Positions 13,814-22,886 of a DNA stretch of 34,248 nucleotides are shown here, in pieces. Below the pieces are notes generated by a model. That model had not been told where the DNA came from, ran no database searches, and saw only the letters and a list, made by a program, of their open reading frames with translations. Made by a program: the position numbers and the translations under genes. The stretch's first letter is position 1, and each line of letters opens with the position of its first letter. Source of the DNA: an uncultured Bacteroidales bacterium (GTDB lineage Bacteria > Bacteroidota > Bacteroidia > Bacteroidales > Paludibacteraceae); assembly GCA_946404495.1 (NCBI GenBank), contig CAMJDT010000029.1, forward strand, positions 1 through 34,248, in the 5' to 3' direction.

Positions 13814-15079
13814 TTATATCAATCGATTATTGCGGGCGGCATCGAGGCGGAGGAGGATGAAGAGGAGAATCGTGAAGCCCCAAAGCGAGGAACCGCCGTA
13901 GGAGAACATCGGCAAGGGGATACCGATGACGGGCAGGATACCAAGGACCATCCCAATATTGATGGTAAGGTGTATGAGGAAGATACTCGCGACGGAGTAG
14001 CCATAGACGCGCGCAAAGGTATCCCGCTGTCGTTCGGAGAGCCAGATGATACGCAGAATGAAAGCGAGGTAGAGCAGCAGGACAAAGGTCGTACCGACAA
14101 AACCCCACTCTTCACCCACGGTGCAGAAGATGAAGTCGGTGTGTTGCTCGGGCACATACCGCAGTTTGGTCTGCGTACCCTGCAGGTAGCCCTTACCAAA
14201 GAAGCCTCCGGAACCGATAGCGATACGCGCCTGATTGGCATTGTAGCCTACGCCGGAGGGGTCGTCCCTCATACCAAGCACGACCTCGATACGCTCGCGC
14301 TGGTGGGGCTTGAGTACATGCTCGAAGGCATAGTTACATGCGCCCGAGAAACCGAGATAGAGGATATAGAAGACGATGACCCAGGTGCGTGTAGTGCGTT
14401 TTTTCCACGTGCGCCAAAGGACGATGGCAAAGAGCACCGTGAGCAGGATGGCCGCCGGCAGCAGCGAGAAGCGCACCACCACGATGAACAGCACCGCAGC
14501 CAATACGCCCGCGAGCAGCACAAGGCCGCTCATACCCTGACGGTAGAACGTGAGCAGGAAGGCCGAGAAGACGAGCGCCGAACCGGTCTCTTTCTCAACG
14601 ACCATGATGATAAACATAGGCGTCAGCACGAAGAGCGCCGGCCAGATCAGGTCGCGCCAGTCGCGCAGGCGGTAGTCGAAGCGCCCCATAAACTTAGCAA
14701 CAGCGATAGCCGTGATACACTTGGCAAACTCCGCAGGCTGCAGACTGACAGGCCCTAAGGATATCCACGACATCGATCCCTTGATATCGTGCGCCATGAA
14801 CCGCGTCGCGATCAGCAGTAGGATCATCAGACCGTAGAGCCAATAGCCGAACATATCATAGGTCTTCTCGTCGATGAGCAGGATAATACCTCCCATCACT
14901 AAGGCCGAGCAGATCCAGACGAACTGCTTACCGGCATTGTTGGAGAAAGAGAAGATAGAGCTCTGCTCAAAGGTGTAGCAGGCGCCGTAGATATTGATCC
15001 ACCCAAACAGCGCGAGCGCGAGGAACATCACTACTGTCCACCAATCTACTGCCGACCATATGTTCGTACGTTCATTCAT
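13814..15079 (-). CDS. rodA: Rod-shape-determining protein RodA (SEDS glycosyltransferase)
   Basis: A 421-aa multipass membrane protein of the SEDS family, with about ten hydrophobic segments. The family signatures are visible: SLGPVSLQPAEFAKCITAIAVAK, GKGYLQGTQTKLRYVPEQHTDFIF and the C-terminal LPVIGIPLPMFSYGGSS. RodA polymerises glycan strands from lipid II at the inner membrane with PBP2 as partner. The first codon overlaps the end of the pbp2 gene by 4 bp. It is the last gene of the mre operon. An extra stretch of hydrophobic helices near residues 170-225 makes it longer than the approximately 370-aa E. coli form, as is usual in Bacteroidales. Confidence 0.96.
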   Translation of the reverse strand: MNERTNIWSAVDWWTVVMFLALALFGWINIYGACYTFEQSSIFSFSNNAGKQFVWICSALVMGGIILLIDEKTYDMFGYWLYGLMILLLIATRFMAHDIKGSMSWISLGPVSLQPAEFAKCITAIAVAKFMGRFDYRLRDWRDLIWPALFVLTPMFIIMVVEKETGSALVFSAFLLTFYRQGMSGLVLLAGVLAAVLFIVVVRFSLLPAAILLTVLFAIVLWRTWKKRTTRTWVIVFYILYLGFSGACNYAFEHVLKPHQRERIEVVLGMRDDPSGVGYNANQARIAIGSGGFFGKGYLQGTQTKLRYVPEQHTDFIFCTVGEEWGFVGTTFVLLLYLAFILRIIWLSERQRDTFARVYGYSVASIFLIHLTINIGMVLGILPVIGIPLPMFSYGGSSLWGFTILLFILLRLDAARNNRLI

Positions 15080-16908
15080 TCGTCATCGTTTTTATGAATC
15101 AATACCGTCTCTGCCATCTTCTGATAGAGTGCCGGTCGTGTGATGGTGTCGGTGAGATACTGCTCGATCATCAGCGAAGCGACCGGGCACGCCCAGGTAG
15201 CGCCGAATCCGGCGTTCTCCACCACGACAGCGACCGCTATCTTGGGGTCGTCTTGCGGCGCGAAGCCGATGAAGATGGCATGATCGCGTCCGTGGGGGTT
15301 CTGCACCGTACCGGTCTTACCGCACATCATGAGCGTGTCGATGTTGTACCAACGCCCCGTACCGTTGGTCATCACGCGATGCATACCGTCGCGTACGAGC
15401 GGGAACCATTTATCATCTACGCGCGTGCGATGCCGCTCGCGGGGCGTGGTATCGTTGTGGAGGAGGTGGGGTGAGTAGTACCAGCCGCCGTTAGCGATGC
15501 AGGCAGCCTGGTTGGCGAGCTGGAGGGGCGTGACGAGTATCTCGCCCTGTCCGATACTGAGCGAGCGGATTGTAATGGCTTTCCAGCCGTCGGGGCCATA
15601 GGTCTTGTCGTAGAACTTGGAGGTCGGGATCGACCCGCTGACCTGGTCGTTGATGTCGCTGTCCTCGAACTTACTTCCGAAGCCGAAACTGGTGATATCC
15701 TCGCGCCAGGTGTCGTACATGCGATGCAAGGCTTCGGACGACTGTCCCTTCCGCTGCAAGATATCGCGGAAGGCGCACCAGAAATAGGGGTTGCAACTCT
15801 GCTCGATGGCCGACTCGAGGGAGACGGGACTGCCGTGGTGGTGGGTACACTTGATGGGCGTAGACTGCGGACCGCTGCAGGGATATTCGGTAGCGGGCGT
15901 GATGCCTTTCTCCTGCAGGCCGACGAGGGCCTGGAGCAGTTTGAAGGTAGAGCCGGGCGGATACTGCGCCTGCAGGGCACGGTTCATGAGGGGTTTGTGG
16001 GGGTCGTGGAGCAGGGCGTTGTAGTTAGCGCCGCGCTGCCGTCCGACGAGTGCATGCGGATCCCAGGCAGGCGAGGAGACGAGCGCCAAGACCTCACCCG
16101 TAGCGGGTTCGAGGGCTACGACGCTGCCCACCTTACCGTTCATCATCGCCTCGGCAAGGAGTTGCAGACGGATGTCGATACTGATGGTGAGATTCTGTCC
16201 GGCAATCGGCAGTACGTCCTCTTCGCCGTTATGGTAGGGTCCCTGGATACGTCCTTTGGAGTCGCGCATCAGTTTCTCGATCCCCTTCTCGCCGCGGAGG
16301 GTCGTCTCGTAGCGTCGCTCGATGCCGTCACGACCGGAGTAGTCGCCGGCCTGATAGTAGGCATCGCGGTCGATGTCGCGCTGGTTGACCTCACCCACGC
16401 TGCCCAATAGATGGGCCGCGGAGCAGAAACGATAGTCGCGCAGCGTACGCTTACGGATGCTGACACCGGGGAAATGGAAGAGCATCTGATGGAGCTGCGA
16501 CACGTCCTGCATACTGAGTTGCGAGAGGAAGACCTGCGGCGTATAGGGCGAGTAACTGCGGTTGTGCCGTTTGTCCTTGACCTGCGCCATGCGATCGACG
16601 AACGCTTCGGTCGTCATATCCAGCGCACGGCAGAAAGCGAGGGTGTCGAACTCCTTACCCATCTCGCGCGTGACGATGAGAACCTCGTAGATGGGTTGAT
16701 TATAGACCAAGAGGGAGTCGTTGCGGTCGTAGATGAGTCCGCGACTGGGATAGATGGTCTGCTTGAGGATGGCGTTCTTGTCGGCCTGTTCGCCGGTGGT
16801 GCGATCCACCACCTGCATCATAAACAGGCGGCAGATATAGATCAGCACGATACCGATGGCAATACCGGCAACGACGAAACTGCGCTTGTAGTAGGGATCG
16901 TTAAGCAT
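15076..16908 (-). CDS. mrdA: Penicillin-binding protein 2 (elongation transpeptidase)
   Basis: A 610-aa class B PBP. A single N-terminal membrane segment (residues 10-31) is followed by the pedestal domain (for example IYPSRGLIYDRN at 52-63) and the transpeptidase domain. Catalytic motifs are S320-T-F-K323 (PPGSTFK), S371-C-N373 and K531-T-G (CGKTGTVQNP). It cross-links lateral wall peptidoglycan together with RodA. It overlaps mreD by 8 bp and rodA by 4 bp, so the genes are probably translationally coupled. Confidence 0.96.
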   Translation of the reverse strand: MLNDPYYKRSFVVAGIAIGIVLIYICRLFMMQVVDRTTGEQADKNAILKQTIYPSRGLIYDRNDSLLVYNQPIYEVLIVTREMGKEFDTLAFCRALDMTTEAFVDRMAQVKDKRHNRSYSPYTPQVFLSQLSMQDVSQLHQMLFHFPGVSIRKRTLRDYRFCSAAHLLGSVGEVNQRDIDRDAYYQAGDYSGRDGIERRYETTLRGEKGIEKLMRDSKGRIQGPYHNGEEDVLPIAGQNLTISIDIRLQLLAEAMMNGKVGSVVALEPATGEVLALVSSPAWDPHALVGRQRGANYNALLHDPHKPLMNRALQAQYPPGSTFKLLQALVGLQEKGITPATEYPCSGPQSTPIKCTHHHGSPVSLESAIEQSCNPYFWCAFRDILQRKGQSSEALHRMYDTWREDITSFGFGSKFEDSDINDQVSGSIPTSKFYDKTYGPDGWKAITIRSLSIGQGEILVTPLQLANQAACIANGGWYYSPHLLHNDTTPRERHRTRVDDKWFPLVRDGMHRVMTNGTGRWYNIDTLMMCGKTGTVQNPHGRDHAIFIGFAPQDDPKIAVAVVVENAGFGATWACPVASLMIEQYLTDTITRPALYQKMAETVLIHKNDDE

Positions 16909-17395
16909 AGCGCAATCGGTCGTAAGCGAGCAGTAACAAGATCGTCAGCGCGGACGAACAAACGATGCGGATGAGCGTCAACCACCAGGCTGCGAGGCTC
17001 CATGCATCGAACATGAAGACGGCGGTATGATGGATGAGCGTGAGAAGCACGAGCAGCTTGAGGTACTCGGTCTTGCCGATGACGGCCGACGATATATCCT
17101 GCACCACGCGATCAGGCTCCTGCACGAGGGCCTTGATCATCATCGGACGCAGATAGGCCACGAGCGTGCAGGCCGCCATATGAACGCCGGGGGAAGAGCA
17201 GATGCAGTCCATGATTAGTCCCGTAGCGGCCCCGATGAGCATCTCCACCCAGCGCGGCACCTGAATAGGCAGCGCCAGGAGGCAGAGTATATAGACATAG
17301 GGATGACAGATGCCGAACAGCCAGAGGCGGTTGAACAGCAACATCTGCAATAGGATGCATACCACGAATCGCACTATGTTACTAAATGCTTGCAT
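16901..17395 (-). CDS. mreD: Rod-shape-determining protein MreD
   Basis: A 164-aa hydrophobic protein with about five membrane segments. Sequence conservation of MreD is low; the call rests on the topology, length and position between mreC and mrdA. The beginning (NIVRFVVCILLQMLLFNRLWLFGICHPYVY) is typical of Bacteroidales MreD. It overlaps mreC by 14 bp and mrdA by 8 bp. Confidence 0.9.
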   Translation of the reverse strand: MQAFSNIVRFVVCILLQMLLFNRLWLFGICHPYVYILCLLALPIQVPRWVEMLIGAATGLIMDCICSSPGVHMAACTLVAYLRPMMIKALVQEPDRVVQDISSAVIGKTEYLKLLVLLTLIHHTAVFMFDAWSLAAWWLTLIRIVCSSALTILLLLAYDRLRYA

Positions 17396-18209
17396 GCTCT
17401 ATCTCACGGATTTCCTCGATGGTGGGGTTACTAATAATCTGCACATACCGGAGGTGCCGGAAGTCGGTCGTCAGGCGGATACGTACGCGATAATAGGAGT
17501 CGTGTTCGCCGAGTTCGGCCTGCTCTACGATGCCTACGGGCGTGTTTTCCTCAAAGATACCGCCCAATCCGCTGGTGACCACCGTATCGCCCACGGCGAT
17601 GGATACATGTCGGGCTACGTCCTCCAGCGCGGCATAGCGGTCGCTGACGCCGTTCCAGGAAGTGAAGCAGGTGCTGCCGGACGGCAGGATGCGACAGCTG
17701 ATACGCGTCTGGGTGTGGATCAGGGGTACGACGAGTGCATAGTATTCGCTCACCGCGCTCACCGTTCCCACGACGCCCTCGGCCGAGATGACACCCTGTC
17801 CGGGACGGATACCGTCGCGCAGACCCTTATTGAGCGTCAGGTGGTTGTGCGGCCGGTCGGTGGTCAGATCCACGACGCGCGCGGGTATGTAATCATTCAT
17901 CAGATGCGCGTATTGATACAGGCTGCTATCCTCCTCGAGGGGCTCGATGCGGTTGCGGAGCGTCTCGAGGGCAAAGCGGAGGTCGGCGTTCTCGCGCGCG
18001 AGTTCCTCATTCTGGGTACGCAGCGAGAAATAGGCCGTCACATCGGAGGCGACGCTGTTGATCTGCGCCACAAGGCGGTTGGCCGAGGTGAGGAAAGCAG
18101 CCTGGCGAAAAGGCTGCATCGTCGCCATCAGCACAAAGGCAACAATTTCCAACAGCAGAAGCAGCAGGAAGTTGAAGTGACGCCCTATGAATTGCAACAG
18201 ACTGCGCAT
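17382..18209 (-). CDS. mreC: Rod-shape-determining protein MreC
   Basis: A 275-aa protein: one N-terminal membrane segment (residues 14-32), a coiled coil (about 60-95, QNEELARENADLRFALETL), then the MreC beta-barrel pair with NKGLRDGIRPGQGVISAEGVVGTVSAVS and GDTVVTSGLGGIFEENTPVG. It links MreB to RodA-PBP2 in the periplasm. The gene is 15 bp after mreB. Confidence 0.95.
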   Translation of the reverse strand: MRSLLQFIGRHFNFLLLLLLEIVAFVLMATMQPFRQAAFLTSANRLVAQINSVASDVTAYFSLRTQNEELARENADLRFALETLRNRIEPLEEDSSLYQYAHLMNDYIPARVVDLTTDRPHNHLTLNKGLRDGIRPGQGVISAEGVVGTVSAVSEYYALVVPLIHTQTRISCRILPSGSTCFTSWNGVSDRYAALEDVARHVSIAVGDTVVTSGLGGIFEENTPVGIVEQAELGEHDSYYRVRIRLTTDFRHLRYVQIISNPTIEEIREIEHASI

Positions 18210-18224
18210 CCTACAGCGCGAATG

Positions 18225-19244
18225 TTAGCGAATGAGGAATCCGAAGTTGGCGGTATTCTTGAGTGCCACAGCCGTACCGCGTGCCACAGCGTGCAGGGGG
18301 TCTTCGGCTACGTGGAACTGGATCGTGATCTTGTCGGTAAGACGCTTAGCCAAACCGTGCAAGAGGGCACCACCACCGGTGAGCCAGATACCGTGCTTAA
18401 CGATATCAGCATAGAGCTCGGAGGGCGTAGACTCCAGGGCTTGGAGCACGGCGTTCTCGATCTTGGAGATACTCTTCTCCAGGCAGTGGGCTACTTCCTG
18501 ATAAGAGATAGGCACCTGCATCGGCAGAGCAGTCACCTTGTTGGGACCGATGACCATGAAATCATCCAAGGGGTCGTCCAATTCGGGCAGGGCACTGCCG
18601 ACGGCGATCTTGATACGCTCAGCGGTGGGTTCGTCGATACGGATATTGTGCATACGACCCATATATTCCACGATGTCGGCATTGAAGTCATCACCGGCGA
18701 TCTTGATGGACTTATTGGTAACGATACCGCCCAGTGAGATGACGGCGATCTCGGTGGTACCACCACCGATATCCACTACCATGCATCCGTCAGGACTCTC
18801 CACATCGATACCCATGCCTATAGCCGCAGCCATCGGTTCGTAGATCATGAACACGTCGCGACCGCCCGCGTGCTCGCTGGAGTCACGCACGGCACGGATC
18901 TCCACCTCGGTCGAACCGGAGGGGATACAAACGACCATCCTCAGATTCGGCGTGAACAGACGCGGCTGCTTGGGTATCATCTTGATCATACCGCGAATCA
19001 TCATCTCGCAGGCATAGAAGTCGGCAATCACACCGTCACGGAGCGGACGGATCGTACGGATCTGCGTGCCGCCCTTACCAATCATCTGCTGCGCCTTGCG
19101 ACCTACTGCTACCATCTTATTGTCGGCATAACTGACGGCCACAACCGATGGCTCGTCTACCACCACCTTGTCATCGACCATAATAATCGTATTCGCCGTT
19201 CCGAGGTCGATGGCAATCTCTTGCGTAAAGGAAAACAATCCCAT
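18225..19244 (-). CDS. mreB: Actin-like cell-shape protein MreB
   Basis: A 339-aa protein of full length. The actin-fold nucleotide motifs are visible: IDLGTANTIIMVDD (phosphate 1), VVDIGGGTTEIAVISLGG (phosphate 2) and WLTGGGALLHGLAKRL (adenosine). MreB forms membrane-bound filaments that place the elongation machinery. It starts the operon mreB-mreC-mreD-mrdA-rodA, with the promoter at 19318-19348. It is the most strongly conserved gene here. Confidence 0.97.
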   Translation of the reverse strand: MGLFSFTQEIAIDLGTANTIIMVDDKVVVDEPSVVAVSYADNKMVAVGRKAQQMIGKGGTQIRTIRPLRDGVIADFYACEMMIRGMIKMIPKQPRLFTPNLRMVVCIPSGSTEVEIRAVRDSSEHAGGRDVFMIYEPMAAAIGMGIDVESPDGCMVVDIGGGTTEIAVISLGGIVTNKSIKIAGDDFNADIVEYMGRMHNIRIDEPTAERIKIAVGSALPELDDPLDDFMVIGPNKVTALPMQVPISYQEVAHCLEKSISKIENAVLQALESTPSELYADIVKHGIWLTGGGALLHGLAKRLTDKITIQFHVAEDPLHAVARGTAVALKNTANFGFLIR

Positions 19245-19317
19245 TTCTCTTATGTATTTTGAGGGTTAATAACTATGCTTTTTCAATACGTTTTTTTGCT
19301 TCATTCAAATTAGCCTG

Positions 19318-19348
19318 CAAAATTACAAAAAAAAATTGATATATGCAA
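19318..19348 (-). promoter_or_regulatory. Promoter of the mre-rod operon
   Basis: On the minus strand TTG (19346-19348), a 20-bp spacer starting CATATATCAA, then TAATTTTG (19318-19325) followed by CAGG. The leader to the mreB start is about 65 nt. Confidence 0.8.
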
Positions 19349-19368
19349 GCGCTTGGAAGATTTTTTTT

Positions 19369-19403
19369 CAAAAAAAAACAAGAACGATTTGCATCGTTCT
19401 TGT
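19369..19403 (-). terminator. Terminator of tRNA-Asn
   Basis: A 10-bp perfect stem (ACAAGAACGA with TCGTTCTTGT, 19378-19403) is followed on the minus strand by nine T. It lies right after the 3' end of the tRNA. Confidence 0.9.
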
Positions 19404-19405
19404 CG

Positions 19406-19479
19406 CGCTCCCTCTAGGACTTGAACCTAGGACCCCCTGATTAACAGTCAGATGCTCTAACCGACTGAGCTAAGGAAGC
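19406..19479 (-). tRNA. tRNA-Asn (GTT)
   Basis: Read on the minus strand, a complete cloverleaf of 74 nt is visible. The acceptor arms GCTTCCT and AGGGAGC pair (one wobble). The D-arm is GCTCAGTCGGTTAGAGC, the anticodon loop is CTGTTAA with anticodon GTT (plus-strand 19443-19445), and the T-loop is TTCAAGT. CCA is not encoded. It has its own promoter and terminator, so it is monocistronic. Confidence 0.97.
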
Positions 19480-19525
19480 ATTGCTTTTTTGCCCCGAAAA
19501 GGTACCCCTTTTTCAAAAGAGCGTG

Positions 19526-19556
19526 CAAAAGTACTGCTTTTTTTTGATATAACCAA
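19526..19556 (-). promoter_or_regulatory. Promoter of tRNA-Asn
   Basis: On the minus strand TTG (19554-19556), a 20-bp spacer starting GTTATATCA, then TACTTTTG (19526-19533) followed by CACG. It matches the other promoters in the window in spacing and spacer sequence. Confidence 0.75.
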
Positions 19557-19638
19557 ATTTTTTTCGAAAAAAATGTCGTTATTGACAAAAAAAATACATT
19601 TTTTGCAGATTTTTAGGTGAAATATGAAAAATTTTTAG

Positions 19639-19646
19639 TATCTTTG
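19639..19646 (+). promoter_or_regulatory. Promoter -7 box of the PfkB kinase operon
   Basis: TATCTTTG followed by CACC lies 50 bp before the kinase start. No TTG is found at the usual distance, so the upstream element is weak or different. Confidence 0.6.
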
Positions 19647-19695
19647 CACCAAATTTGTGAAAAAACAACCCTAAAAACAAAAACGTGGTTTTGGT

Positions 19696-20697
19696 ATGAA
19701 AAAAGTCCTTGGTTTAGGCAATGCGTTGACCGACATTCTTTTGCAGGTATCAGAAGACGATCTTCGTGAGTTAGGTTTGCCGAAAGGCAGTATGAATCTC
19801 ATCTCGGTGGAGCAGGCCGAAAAGATTCAGATGCGGTTTGCATCCGTCAGGAAACACATGGTTGCGGGCGGTAGTGCCAGCAACACGATCACCACCATTG
19901 CTGCCTTAGGCGGCAAGGCGGCGTTTATCGGTAAGGTGGGCAATGACGGCGTAGGTGAGTTTTACCGCGAAGACATGGTAAAAAACGGCGTGAAACCGAT
20001 CCTGATGACTTCGCCGGATAAGATGTCGGGTTGCTCCATCGTGCTCATCACCCCCGACGGCGAGCGCACCTTTGCTACCTATCTCGGCGCCGCAGCCGAT
20101 CTGCACGCCGACGACATCCGCAAGGAAGCCTTCATCGGATACGATATCTTCCATATAGAGGGCTACCTGGTACAGGACAACGAGCTCATCGAGAAAGCCA
20201 TCCGTCTGGCCAAAGAGTCGGGGTGCATGGTGAGTCTGGATCTGGCCTCGTACAACGTAGTCAATGAGAACCACCTCTTTCTCAAAGACCTCGTGCGCAA
20301 GTACGTGGATATCGTCTTTGCCAACGAGGACGAGAGTTTTGCCTACACCCACCTCAATCCCGAGGAGAGCGTAGCCAAGATCGCCAGGGAATGCGACATC
20401 GCCGTCGTCAAGGTCGGCAAGCGCGGTTCGTACGTACAACAGGGCGACAAACTCTATCATATCGGTGCCATCACGACCTCGTGTCTCGACTCGACGGGCG
20501 CAGGCGACCTCTATGCCGGCGGATTCCTGCATGCACTCTCTGACGGATTCGATATCCATAAGTGCGGCGAGATCGGTACGATAGCGGCAGGTCGCGTGGT
20601 GGAAATCGTCGGCACCAAACTCTCGGAGGAGAACTGGGACGAGATACGCCGTATCTGCGCGCTCTACAGAGGGTTTATGATGAAATATTCGTTATAA
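19696..20697 (+). CDS. PfkB-family sugar/nucleoside kinase (adenosine-kinase-like)
   Basis: A 333-aa kinase of the ribokinase/PfkB family. Seen are the N-terminal GLGNALTDILLQV, the substrate loop VAGGSASNTITTIAALGGKAAFIGKVGNDGVG, and the C-terminal signature STGAGDLYAGGF, in which the aspartate is the catalytic base and the GAG forms the anion hole. It transfers phosphate from ATP to a sugar or nucleoside. Related Bacteroidales proteins are annotated as adenosine kinase; the substrate cannot be read from the sequence. It starts a rightward run ending in the cotH gene. A heptamer array begins right after its stop. Confidence 0.9.
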   Translation: MKKVLGLGNALTDILLQVSEDDLRELGLPKGSMNLISVEQAEKIQMRFASVRKHMVAGGSASNTITTIAALGGKAAFIGKVGNDGVGEFYREDMVKNGVKPILMTSPDKMSGCSIVLITPDGERTFATYLGAAADLHADDIRKEAFIGYDIFHIEGYLVQDNELIEKAIRLAKESGCMVSLDLASYNVVNENHLFLKDLVRKYVDIVFANEDESFAYTHLNPEESVAKIARECDIAVVKVGKRGSYVQQGDKLYHIGAITTSCLDSTGAGDLYAGGFLHALSDGFDIHKCGEIGTIAAGRVVEIVGTKLSEENWDEIRRICALYRGFMMKYSL

Positions 20698-20698
20698 A

Positions 20699-20740
20699 GG
20701 TTATAGGTTATAGGTTATTGGTTATAGGTTATAGGTTATT
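20699..20740 (+). repeat. Heptamer array, GGTTATW family (intergenic)
   Basis: Six units: GGTTATA, GGTTATA, GGTTATT, repeated twice as 21-bp blocks. It lies between the kinase stop and the plsC start. The reverse complement of these units appears in the birA array. Confidence 0.9.
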
Positions 20741-20752
20741 GGTGAGAGAGTT

Positions 20753-21478
20753 ATGCAAGTATTATACGTTATTTATCAATATCTGATCGCGTGGCCGATT
20801 TTGGCACTATGTACCATTTTTACGGCTGTGACGACGATGATTTTCCAACATTGGCGCAATAGTTGGTGGTTGCACGGTGTGCAAGCCTGGTGGTCGCGCA
20901 TGTTTTTCTATATGATGTTCCTGCCCGTCACGATCAGCGGTACGGAGAATATCCGCAAGGGACAGTCGTATATCTTTGTGAGCAACCATCAGTCGATGTT
21001 CGACGTCTGGGTGATCTACGGCTGGCTGCCGGTCATCTTCAAATGGCTGATGAAGGCCGAGCTGCGCAAGGTGCCTTTTGTAGGTTCGGCGTGCAAGGCG
21101 GCAGGTCACGTCTATGTAGACAGGCGTAACACGCGTTCGGCGGCGGAGAGTATCAAAGAGGTGGAGCGCGTTCTCAGGGACGGCGTCTGCACGGTCATCT
21201 TCCCGGAGGGGACGCGTACCAAGAACGGACAACTGGGCGCCTTCAAACGCGGAGCGTTCCAGATAGCGATGGACCTCAACCTGCCGGTCATCCCGCTGAC
21301 GCTGACGGGCTGCTATGAGGTGATGCCGTACGGCAAGGCCTATGTAAGACGTCATCCGATCCATATGCATATCGGTAAGGAGATCGACCTCAGTCAGTTC
21401 GAGGGCGACCGCGACCGGGCGATGGACTACGTGCGCCAACAGATTCAGGACACCATAGATGCCACGAAGCATGCATAG
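20753..21478 (+). CDS. plsC: 1-acyl-sn-glycerol-3-phosphate acyltransferase
   Basis: A 241-aa membrane-associated acyltransferase. An N-terminal hydrophobic segment (residues 5-30) precedes the catalytic HX4D motif NHQSMFD (H79, D84) and the glycerophosphate-binding FPEGTR (150-155). It adds the second acyl chain in phospholipid synthesis. The length fits the family. It begins 55 bp after the kinase stop and overlaps dacB by 20 bp. Confidence 0.93.
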   Translation: MQVLYVIYQYLIAWPILALCTIFTAVTTMIFQHWRNSWWLHGVQAWWSRMFFYMMFLPVTISGTENIRKGQSYIFVSNHQSMFDVWVIYGWLPVIFKWLMKAELRKVPFVGSACKAAGHVYVDRRNTRSAAESIKEVERVLRDGVCTVIFPEGTRTKNGQLGAFKRGAFQIAMDLNLPVIPLTLTGCYEVMPYGKAYVRRHPIHMHIGKEIDLSQFEGDRDRAMDYVRQQIQDTIDATKHA

Positions 21479-22886
21479 ACGCGCGGCTTACATACTGATC
21501 TCCGTCGTGCTCGTCACGTGCGTTCGCGCGTATGCAGATAATATAGATATATTCCTGCGCAATCCGATCACGCAGTACGCCAATATCGGCATCTCGATTG
21601 TCAACCTGACAACCGGCGAACAGTTGGCATCCTACCGCAGCGACAACCTCATCCCGCCGGCGTCGGTCATCAAACTGCTGACCACAGCGACCGCCCTCGA
21701 GGTACTGGGCAGCGACTACACCTTCCCCACGGTGCTGGAGTACTCGGGCACGATCAGCGATGGCGTGCTGCGCGGCGACCTCTATATACACGGCTACGGC
21801 GACCCGATGTTGGGTTCGGGCAGTCAGACCTTCCTCACCGACTGGGTAAGAGCCGTCAAGCAGGCGGGTATCAGCGAGATACACGGCTGTGTGATCGCCG
21901 ATATGTCGCTCTTTGACGGCGATGCGCTCAACCCCGGATGGCTCTTTGAGGATGCCGGCAACTACTATGCACCGGGTATCTTCTCCATTGCTTATATGGA
22001 TAATACGCTCAATGTGCAACTGCGCTCCGGTCCTGTCGGTTCGGTTGCGCAGGTCATCCGCACGATTCCCGCAATCGAGGAGTTGACCTTTGAGAACCAC
22101 ATCCGCTGTTCACAGATCGACTACGACGGCGCTTTCGTTCACGGACTGCCCTATCAGCAGGTGCGGTACCTGACGGGCAGTATACCCTCCAACCACGGAC
22201 TATTCGGCGTGCAGAGTGATATACCCAACCCGGGACTGCTGCTGGCGCAGCATTTTACCTCCACGCTTCGTAGGATGGGAGTGACTGTCACGGGGGATGC
22301 TACGTACCTGAGTGAGACGGACCGCATCCGGCGCACCGAGCTATACCGCCATCAGTCGATGCCGCTGTCGTATATCGTGCGCAAGACCAACATGAAGAGC
22401 GTGAACCTCTACGCAGAAATGCTCTTCCGCGTACTCGGAACGCGCATATCCGTACCCGGAACGATCCATAACGCGGACCTCTTCATCCATAATTATTGGA
22501 AAAACCGCGCCGTAGATATCTCGTCGGCTATCCTCAAGGACGGCTGCGGGTTGGCACCGCAGGACGGTATCTCAGCCGACAGTTTCGTGCAACTGCTCCG
22601 TTACATGGACCGCAGTCCTCAACGCGAGGCGTTCTATCAGTCGCTGCCCGTCAGCGGTAAGAGCGGTACGCTCACCGGTTTTCTGGCCGGCACCCCCTTA
22701 GAGGGTCGCGTGCATGCCAAGAGCGGCACGATAGCCGGCACCAAGAACTTTGCCGGATACATCGAGATGCCTAACGGCGAGCGGCTCGCCTTTGCCATCC
22801 TCGTCAACTCGGCACAAGGCAAGGCACGCAACATACAACCCATCATTGCCAAATACCTGTTGGATGTATATCAGTCAAACAAATAG
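21459..22886 (+). CDS. dacB: D-alanyl-D-alanine carboxypeptidase/endopeptidase (PBP4 family)
   Basis: A 475-aa protein with a signal peptide (residues 1-26). Class C PBP motifs are S69-V-I-K72 (PPASVIKLL), SVN in MKSVNLYAEML, and KSG in PVSGKSGTLTGF. It trims or cleaves peptidoglycan peptides in the periplasm. The ATG at 21459 overlaps plsC; the more internal MHRR at 21471 is an alternative start. The end overlaps birA by 23 bp. Confidence 0.93.
   Translation: MPRSMHRRAAYILISVVLVTCVRAYADNIDIFLRNPITQYANIGISIVNLTTGEQLASYRSDNLIPPASVIKLLTTATALEVLGSDYTFPTVLEYSGTISDGVLRGDLYIHGYGDPMLGSGSQTFLTDWVRAVKQAGISEIHGCVIADMSLFDGDALNPGWLFEDAGNYYAPGIFSIAYMDNTLNVQLRSGPVGSVAQVIRTIPAIEELTFENHIRCSQIDYDGAFVHGLPYQQVRYLTGSIPSNHGLFGVQSDIPNPGLLLAQHFTSTLRRMGVTVTGDATYLSETDRIRRTELYRHQSMPLSYIVRKTNMKSVNLYAEMLFRVLGTRISVPGTIHNADLFIHNYWKNRAVDISSAILKDGCGLAPQDGISADSFVQLLRYMDRSPQREAFYQSLPVSGKSGTLTGFLAGTPLEGRVHAKSGTIAGTKNFAGYIEMPNGERLAFAILVNSAQGKARNIQPIIAKYLLDVYQSNK

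Noticed and set aside
17310..18737. A 475-aa open frame antisense to mreC and mreB
   Set aside because: It covers parts of three strongly recognised genes and has no known motif.
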